From NCBI GenBank assembly GCA_022360875.1, contig JAKSBZ010000273.1, forward strand, positions 1 to 35,458: DNA of 35,458 bases, read 5' to 3'. The notes below the pieces were generated by a model. That model was not told where the DNA came from, searched no databases, and saw nothing but the letters and a program-made list of their open reading frames with translations. Of this stretch, positions 30,506-35,458 are shown piece after piece. Numbering within the stretch: position 1 is the stretch's first letter; the number at the start of each line of letters is the position of its first letter. Source of the DNA: Cytophagales bacterium (lineage in GTDB: Bacteria > Bacteroidota > Bacteroidia > Cytophagales > Cyclobacteriaceae). The position numbers and the translations under genes are program-made.

Positions 30506-31074
30506 GCCTTAATTCTTCTCATCCGTTTCAACTCCGCCGGATTGCCCTGATAAACCCCATACGCACAAGCATCCTGCGCCAGCACCGACTGTACCGCCAG
30601 CACACAATGCGATCCGCAAGTAACGCCTGGGCAGACAACCGAGCGGGCGCCTATCCATACTCCCTCTTCCAAATGTATCTCCCCCGTCAGCAAATCGAAT
30701 GACTCCTTCTTGTAGTCATGAGAACCAGTGAGCAGCATCGCTCCCTGCGACAAACAAACATCAGAGTCAATCCTCACCTGCACCAGGTTGTCAATCCAGA
30801 CCTTTTCCCCGACCCACACATGCTCGCCAATTTCCAGCAGCCAAGGATACTTAATATTGACAGAGGGTTTAATAACTGCACCCTTGCCCACATGGGCCCC
30901 AAAAATTCTTAATAGAAATATTTTCAGAAAATTGAACGGAAAAAAATATGACTGAAAAAACAGACTGTTGACAATATACCACAGCCTTCTTTTGATACCC
31001 CCGGCAACAGGATCGTACCCTTTGTTGGAAAATTTTCCCAAACGAACTTTTCGTCTGTTTTCATGAAGTTTCAT
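30502..31074 (-). CDS. WcaF-like polysaccharide O-acetyltransferase
   Basis: A 190-residue left-handed beta-helix acyltransferase. It starts MKLHENRRKVRLGKFSNKGY, then has FFPFNFLKIFLLRIFGAHVG, and hexapeptide repeats (KGAVIKPSVNIKYPW, IGEHVWVGEKVWIDNL). LLTGSHDYKKESFD holds the catalytic His of the WcaF/NodL group, and EGVWIGARSVVCPGVTCG ends the helix. It would acetylate a sugar of the exported polysaccharide. I chose ATG 31074 by the family start; the longer frame to 31158 has no family match. A TAATTTTTTTG sequence ends three bases before the ATG and may be an altered -7 box. Confidence 0.88.
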   Translation of the reverse strand: MKLHENRRKVRLGKFSNKGYDPVAGGIKRRLWYIVNSLFFQSYFFPFNFLKIFLLRIFGAHVGKGAVIKPSVNIKYPWLLEIGEHVWVGEKVWIDNLVQVRIDSDVCLSQGAMLLTGSHDYKKESFDLLTGEIHLEEGVWIGARSVVCPGVTCGSHCVLAVQSVLAQDACAYGVYQGNPAELKRMRRIKA

Positions 31075-31345
31075 CGTCAAAAAAATTAGTGTCTTCCATC
31101 GCTCCTGCCACAAAACAGTTCCGCCACAAAACCCACCTGAAAAAATCAAAATCTGCAAAACACGACGCGCCGTGTATCACAGTCATAAAGAAAAAATAAC
31201 GCTATAAAGTAAATAAAAAAAAAATTCAGGAAACAGAAAACGACCAAATAAGAAGAGATAATTATTTATTTAATCTAACTTTACAATATCAAAATCATCA
31301 TTAATAATGATTTATACTCCACTGCCACCTGATTAAACTTTTCAT

Positions 31346-32971
31346 ATGAAAAACAATATTTTTTCTTTTTGTACTTTACTTTTACTGTTTTGTCATTTTG
31401 CAACAGCCCAGCACACCAACCTGCCCCTGAACAAAGAGGACTACTCGCTAATCGACCAATTAATCATCAGCAAAGGCTTTAACTGCGCAACGGCTTTCAA
31501 ACCCCTGCAAGCAAACGAACTCAGAAAGATTTTTCCTTCTGACTCGCTTCCAGCTTTTTTCAGTTCCAACAACTCTGTTTCAAAAGGAATCTGGAACGCT
31601 TTTTACCTAAACAGAAAAGACTTTTTTTACAAAAAAGGCCGGGAATTTGAAATCACCGCCAATCCCGTTCTTTATACGACCTACGGGAAAAGCACAGGCA
31701 CAACCACTTTCCAGAATACTAAAGGAGTCGAAATTTCAGGTACAATATCCGAAAAAGTCAGCTTTTACTCCTTCCTGACCGACAACCAGATCCGGTTTCC
31801 GGAATATACAACAGCCTGGACAAAAACGCACCAAGCCGTGCCTGGAGAGGGTTTCTGGAAGCATTTCAAAGAAAACGGCTACGATTACTTCTCCAGCCGG
31901 GCGCATATCGGATTTCAAGTGCTGAAACCCGTAAACGTGCAGTTCGGCTACGACAAATTCTTTATCGGCGACGGCTACCGCTCCCTGTTTCTTTCCGACG
32001 AAACCAACCACTACCTTTTCCTGAAGCTGAACACCAAGTTCTGGAGAATCCAGTACACCAACCTCTGGGCCAAGCTGTCAAGCATTCCCTACGGCGCCTA
32101 CAACGATGACGGAAAGCCGAAAGAATCTGACAAGTACCTTGCCCTGCACCGGCTCGGTCTGCAGCTGACGCCAAGCCTGAACATCGGCCTTTTTGAAAGC
32201 GTTGTGTACGGCGGACTGAACAGCAGCGGCGAAGCAGAAGGTCCGCAGTTTGAGTACATGATTCCGTTTGCTTTCATGCGCTCAATAGAGCGGGAAAGCG
32301 CAGGGCTCCACTCCAATGCGCAAATGGGGCTGGACTGGCGCTGGAACGTAAAGAAACGGCTCTCCTTCTACGGCCAGTTTCTGCTGGACGAGCTGCATCT
32401 CAAACTCTTTAAGTCCAACGGCTGGTGGGCACAGAAATGGGGGCTGCAGGCCGGCGTAAAACACTTTCATGCCTTCGGCATCGATAACCTATTGCTCCAG
32501 GCCGAAACCAATATTGTCCGTCCGTTTACCTACAGCCACCGCAGCAACTTCTCGAGCTATACGCACTACGGTCAGTATCTCGGACATCCCAAGGGCGCGA
32601 ATTTCAAGGAATTTATCGGCATTGTCCGATGGCCGGTTCTGAAGAAACTTCAATGGACCGCCAAAGGCATTTACACCATCGGAGGACTCAATGAAAACGG
32701 GAAAAACTGGGGAGCCGATCCGCTGACCAGCTACGAAGAAAACCGCGTTAAGGATTTTGGAAACACCAATGGACAAGGAATAGGCTACAAGGAATTCTTT
32801 GCCTCAAGCCGGCTGTCTTACGAATTCTTTACTAGGATGTGGATAGACCTCAGCTATACTTTTCGCCGGATGGAAACCGACGAACAGATTCCAACAGTTG
32901 TTTCCGGAACAAACCACTGGCTGCGCGCCGGACTGAGAATCAACATCGCGCCCAAAGAAGTGCTGTACTGA
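31346..32971 (+). CDS. outer-membrane capsule-assembly protein, Wzi/RemB-like
   Basis: A 541-residue protein with a signal peptide (MKNNIFSFCTLLLLFCHFAT, cleaved after AQ). The mature part is rich in alternating aromatic strands typical of a beta-barrel; KFFIGDGYRSLFLSDETNHY, then LFLKLNTKFWRIQYTNLWAK, match the Wzi/RemB family. Wzi helps attach or organise capsule at the outer membrane, and the RemB relative supports gliding in Flavobacteria. Within a polysaccharide locus, a capsule role is more likely here. It is alone on the plus strand, divergent from the wcaF-like gene. The 271-nt upstream stretch has no gene; TAACTTTA at 31276-31283 is a one-mismatch -7 box. Confidence 0.83.
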   Translation: MKNNIFSFCTLLLLFCHFATAQHTNLPLNKEDYSLIDQLIISKGFNCATAFKPLQANELRKIFPSDSLPAFFSSNNSVSKGIWNAFYLNRKDFFYKKGREFEITANPVLYTTYGKSTGTTTFQNTKGVEISGTISEKVSFYSFLTDNQIRFPEYTTAWTKTHQAVPGEGFWKHFKENGYDYFSSRAHIGFQVLKPVNVQFGYDKFFIGDGYRSLFLSDETNHYLFLKLNTKFWRIQYTNLWAKLSSIPYGAYNDDGKPKESDKYLALHRLGLQLTPSLNIGLFESVVYGGLNSSGEAEGPQFEYMIPFAFMRSIERESAGLHSNAQMGLDWRWNVKKRLSFYGQFLLDELHLKLFKSNGWWAQKWGLQAGVKHFHAFGIDNLLLQAETNIVRPFTYSHRSNFSSYTHYGQYLGHPKGANFKEFIGIVRWPVLKKLQWTAKGIYTIGGLNENGKNWGADPLTSYEENRVKDFGNTNGQGIGYKEFFASSRLSYEFFTRMWIDLSYTFRRMETDEQIPTVVSGTNHWLRAGLRINIAPKEVLY

Positions 32972-32974
32972 AAC

Positions 32975-33002
32975 GGCAGGGCGTTTATTCAGCGCCCCTG
33001 CC
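32975..33002 (+). terminator. probable terminator of the Wzi-like gene
   Basis: GGCAGGGCG (32975-32983) pairs with CGCCCCTGCC (32993-33002, one bulged base) and a T5 run follows after six bases. The right arm is also the end of the convergent exosortase-partner gene. Confidence 0.5.
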
Positions 33003-33473
33003 CTGCTGTTTTTCCATAAGCTCATAAAGCCGGAACGCCGGAAGCAAAAACACCGGCACAAATGGCAGCTGCACCAAATCCTTCACCTGCTGCGCCAAGG
33101 AATAGCCGTAAGTGTACTGACCGAGACCAATGCTCAGCAAGACAAAAAAAGAGCAAAACACTACAATACCGACATACAGCCACATCGTAAAGCGAACGAA
33201 ATCTTTTCTGCCGAAAAAGGAATACACAAGTCCCATTGCGCCCAAAGGAAGCACGATAAGCTGGGATACAGTGGACAACCACCGCGGATCTTCGGAAAAT
33301 CCCTTCAGAATACCCTCAAGATTCATCGGATAGGACGCATAGTTCGGCATTCCCCTCGAAATCAGAAAATCGCCCCCGAGAAAATTGAAAATAAAACGCT
33401 CGCGATAATATCCTACTGCCAAAAGACAAACGATGCTTAAGAAAAAAAGCAACAGCCGGCCAAGCCTATTCAT
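32985..33473 (-). CDS. exosortase-associated small membrane protein
   Basis: A 162-residue inner-membrane protein with about four hydrophobic segments. It starts MNRLGRLLLFFLSIVCLLAV, then YYRERFIFNFLGGDFL, and ends with a span LVQLPFVPVFLLPAFRLYEL. This size, the N-terminal span followed by a conserved R-rich loop, and the final PVFLLPAFRLYE pattern resemble the partner proteins of Bacteroidota exosortases (XrtF- and XrtX-associated). Its function is not known. The ATG at 33473 overlaps the exosortase gene by 8 bases, so the two are probably translated together. Its last codons are part of the Wzi-gene terminator hairpin. The longer frame to 33518 would overlap the exosortase further and is unlikely. 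Confidence 0.75.
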   Translation of the reverse strand: MNRLGRLLLFFLSIVCLLAVGYYRERFIFNFLGGDFLISRGMPNYASYPMNLEGILKGFSEDPRWLSTVSQLIVLPLGAMGLVYSFFGRKDFVRFTMWLYVGIVVFCSFFVLLSIGLGQYTYGYSLAQQVKDLVQLPFVPVFLLPAFRLYELMEKQQGRGAE

Positions 33474-34041
33474 GCTCCACCTCCCGCTCCTTTTCCTGTT
33501 CAGGACTTTTGCTGCCATCCTTCACGGCAAAAAGCGAATAGCGGTTAACCCAAAGCCACCACATACCCATGATCGCTCCGTACACCACCAGCGTAAAAAC
33601 ATACTTGTGACTGATATCCAAATACTCCGGGTGGTACATCTGTATAAAAGAAAGCGCTACAATCCGCGCAACATTCAGCAAATAAATAACGACCGAACCA
33701 GCGAGTGAAAACCAGAGCTTCGGCTTCCACCTTCCCGGAAAAGCAATAAAAAAACCAACAAACAAGGCGTAAAGCACTAGTCCGTTGCAGGAATCTGCTA
33801 TATTGAGGAGCACAAAACCGTCGCAAAGAATGCTGGTCCACACAGAGCTCTGCCCAACCGAAACATCATAGCCCATTTGACTTAACACCCACACGCTGTG
33901 TACAGTAACCGTTTCCGTAAGCCAGTCATCTACCGTGCCCTCGTTCTTAAGCCAAGACTCATACACCATAAACCACAAAGCAAACAATATAAGCGCGCTT
34001 GACAAAAAACGGAACAGCGGATTTTTTACAGTTTTCTGCAT
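33466..34041 (-). CDS. exosortase family transpeptidase (XrtF/XrtX-like)
   Basis: A 191-residue integral membrane protein with about 7 spans. The catalytic triad of the exosortase/archaeosortase family is visible: Cys85 in IADSCNGLVLYALFVGF, Arg126 in LLNVARIVALSF and His145 in DISHKYVFTLVVY. Exosortases cut C-terminal sorting signals (PEP-CTERM or similar) and link the protein to a surface molecule, often in polysaccharide loci as here. No substrate with such a C-terminus is encoded in this window. The ATG at 34041 was chosen because the longer frame starts at a TTG. The C-terminal tail is acidic and basic in turn (EQEKEREVEHE). Confidence 0.88.
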   Translation of the reverse strand: MQKTVKNPLFRFLSSALILFALWFMVYESWLKNEGTVDDWLTETVTVHSVWVLSQMGYDVSVGQSSVWTSILCDGFVLLNIADSCNGLVLYALFVGFFIAFPGRWKPKLWFSLAGSVVIYLLNVARIVALSFIQMYHPEYLDISHKYVFTLVVYGAIMGMWWLWVNRYSLFAVKDGSKSPEQEKEREVEHE

Positions 34042-34142
34042 GAAAAAAGATGATTTGATTCCCCAAGAAACCTCCAAGTACTACGTATCCCGAAAACCGG
34101 AGGCATATAAAAATTGATACTCGGACTAATAATAAAGCCTTT

Positions 34143-35279
34143 TTAATAAAAAAACAAACGCTCGTAGGCACAAGCAAAATCCTGCTGATCCATAAAACGC
34201 TCTGCAAGCTTTCTCGCACCTTCAGCCCACTCCCGGTACTCCGCGCCGTCCATTGACAGCGCATGCTCCAAAGCACCGTGCAAACTCCCTTTTTCATTCA
34301 GATCCACATCCCAGCCGGCCTTTTGCGCCGGCAAATTCCTCCACGGAGTCTGGTCGCTCGTAATCACCGGAACTCCCGCCCCGAATGCCTCGAAAAGTGA
34401 ATGACCGAAATTCTCTCCTTTAGTCGGCAAAATAAAAAAATGATACGCCTTCAGAATGGATGAAACCTGACTAGGAAAAACAGCTCCTTTGAACGCACAA
34501 TGAATATTATCTGGCATCTGACTTATTTCCGCTTCACACAACTTCCAATATTCCTTGTCTTTTACCGGACCATAAATATCATATACCACTTCTTGGTCTT
34601 TGACTTCTCTTAATTCCTTTAATAAGGACAAATGATTTTTCTTTTCCGAAATCAACGACACCGTCACCAAGCGTTTATTTCCTTCCTTCGAAAACGCTTT
34701 CCATTCCGCTGTAAAAGCCGGAATATTCGAAACGATTCGAATTAGCTGCTCTTTTCCAAAAACCAATTCAATATCTTTTTTTTCCTGTTCATCTGTTGCA
34801 TGCCAACTTACCCACTCTTTAACTATCAAGCCTCTTATAAGAAATAAAAATGGAATCTTCTTCCATTTTTTCAACTTCAAAGCTCCTGCCTGCAGCATCC
34901 CCCGCGGAGCGATTACCACCCGGCAAGGAAAGCCTTTTTTCTTCAAATACCACAGCGGCGCCAAAAGTACGGAAGGGGTGAAAATACCGTTTAAATACAC
35001 CGTATCGGGCTGCACTTCCTCAAAGACCGCCGGAAAGCCAAGTTTTTTTCTGAAAATGCTAGTGGAATAAAAAACCGAAACATTTTGATCAAATGCCGTC
35101 CATTTATCGGAATCCACCGCAAGATTTTCACCTCCCAAATCTTCGTTCGTTGTATAAATAAAAAGCTGATGCTTTTCCGAAAGCAACCGAACCAAATTTT
35201 CCAGCGAACGGATCGGGCCGCCTCCGCGAAAAGCAGGCGTAAAATATTCGTAGACAATCAGCAGCTTTTTCCCTTCCAT
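34143..35279 (-). CDS. GT4 family glycosyltransferase
   Basis: A 378-residue GT-B transferase. The N-terminal loop EYFTPAFRGGGPIRSLENLV is typical of this GT4 group; APRGMLQAGALKLKKWKK follows. The C-terminal donor domain has VSLISEKKNHLSLLKEL, IYGPVKDKEYW, and the sugar-nucleotide motif LPTKGENFGHSLFEAFGAGVPVI, with the paired Glu of the family E-x7-E motif. It adds one sugar to the growing chain; the sugar is unknown. It lies 101 nt before the exosortase gene and 20 nt after the partial gene at the window edge, all on the same strand, suggesting an operon. Confidence 0.9.
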   Translation of the reverse strand: MEGKKLLIVYEYFTPAFRGGGPIRSLENLVRLLSEKHQLFIYTTNEDLGGENLAVDSDKWTAFDQNVSVFYSTSIFRKKLGFPAVFEEVQPDTVYLNGIFTPSVLLAPLWYLKKKGFPCRVVIAPRGMLQAGALKLKKWKKIPFLFLIRGLIVKEWVSWHATDEQEKKDIELVFGKEQLIRIVSNIPAFTAEWKAFSKEGNKRLVTVSLISEKKNHLSLLKELREVKDQEVVYDIYGPVKDKEYWKLCEAEISQMPDNIHCAFKGAVFPSQVSSILKAYHFFILPTKGENFGHSLFEAFGAGVPVITSDQTPWRNLPAQKAGWDVDLNEKGSLHGALEHALSMDGAEYREWAEGARKLAERFMDQQDFACAYERLFFY

Positions 35280-35299
35280 CTGTTTTTAAGTTTCTCGTT

Positions 35300-35458
35300 T
35301 TACAGATTTTTATCCAGCCAATACCCCAGAACCATCAGCTGCCAAACGCTCAGCCAGGAAACTGACGGATCGTTCCGAAGAAAAGCATCCCAGCGGCGAG
35401 CCGCAGCGCCTTTACGAAACACTTCCCGCTCTTCCAAATGCCTTATGCACTGCGTGCC
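35300..35458 (-). CDS. C-terminal end of a probable asparagine-synthase-like protein
   Basis: The last 52 codons of a gene that enters from the right edge, ending in TAA at 35300-35302. The visible part includes HLEEREVFRKGAAARRWDAF and the final SWLSVWQLMVLGYWLDKNL. A Trp-rich ending of the form W..LW.L..L..WL is typical of glutamine-hydrolysing asparagine synthases, which often sit in exosortase/polysaccharide loci. With so little sequence the call is tentative. It is 20 nt upstream of the GT4 start and probably in the same transcript. Confidence 0.4.
   Translation of the reverse strand, partial: GTQCIRHLEEREVFRKGAAARRWDAFLRNDPSVSWLSVWQLMVLGYWLDKNL

Overview
The window looks like chromosomal DNA of a Bacteroidota bacterium, probably of the Cytophagia/Flammeovirga-like kind. 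The evidence is a type III glutamine synthetase, MtaB, a fused DAHP synthase-chorismate mutase, a one-domain proline dehydrogenase, BioG/BioC-type biotin genes, a DUF4924-like protein, LytTR and OmpR-type regulators, a Wzi/RemB-like outer-membrane protein and an exosortase. The -7 promoter box of this phylum (TAnnTTTG) recurs at gene starts, and Shine-Dalgarno sites are mostly absent. No rRNA, tRNA, CRISPR array or phage gene was seen.

Left edge (1-4250): the end of what looks like an IS66-type insertion sequence abuts a thiD gene that has lost its first third. Then come a small S4 RNA-binding protein, an acyl-CoA thioesterase, a DbpA-like RNA helicase and a GNAT-like protein. 4233-8580 (minus) is a probable operon: a secreted 822-residue PIG-L deacetylase, an unlisted 50-residue membrane protein, and a sodium:solute symporter whose start overlaps the small gene by four bases. 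8922-14914 holds glutamine synthetase III, the tRNA methylthiotransferase mtaB, and a histidine kinase/response regulator pair. The mtaB terminator lies inside the last codons of the regulator gene.

15025-19273 carries shikimate-pathway genes on the minus strand (DAHP synthase-chorismate mutase, aroB, aroA). They are broken up by a 57-residue plus-strand membrane-protein gene. Downstream of aroA is a probable structured RNA of about 210 nt with its own promoter, a rod-like nested fold and a strong terminator; 6S RNA is one possibility. A perfect 13-bp hairpin sits just before the aroB start codon.

19345-24068: proline dehydrogenase, a metallophosphoesterase with a Tat-like leader, a small secreted protein, a membrane-anchored LytTR regulator and a TruA-like pseudouridine synthase. 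24190-27516 (plus) is a tight biotin operon, bioF-bioG-bioC-bioD, which makes pimeloyl-ACP and carries it to dethiobiotin; bioA and bioB are not here.

28588-35458 is a cell-surface polysaccharide locus: a WecA/MraY-type initiating phosphotransferase, GT2 and GT4 glycosyltransferases, a WcaF-like acetyltransferase, a Wzi-like outer-membrane protein, an exosortase with its small membrane partner, and the end of a probable asparagine-synthase-like gene. The initiating enzyme would load a sugar on undecaprenyl phosphate, the transferases extend it, the acetyltransferase decorates it, Wzi would act at the outer membrane, and the exosortase would process or anchor a surface protein encoded elsewhere.
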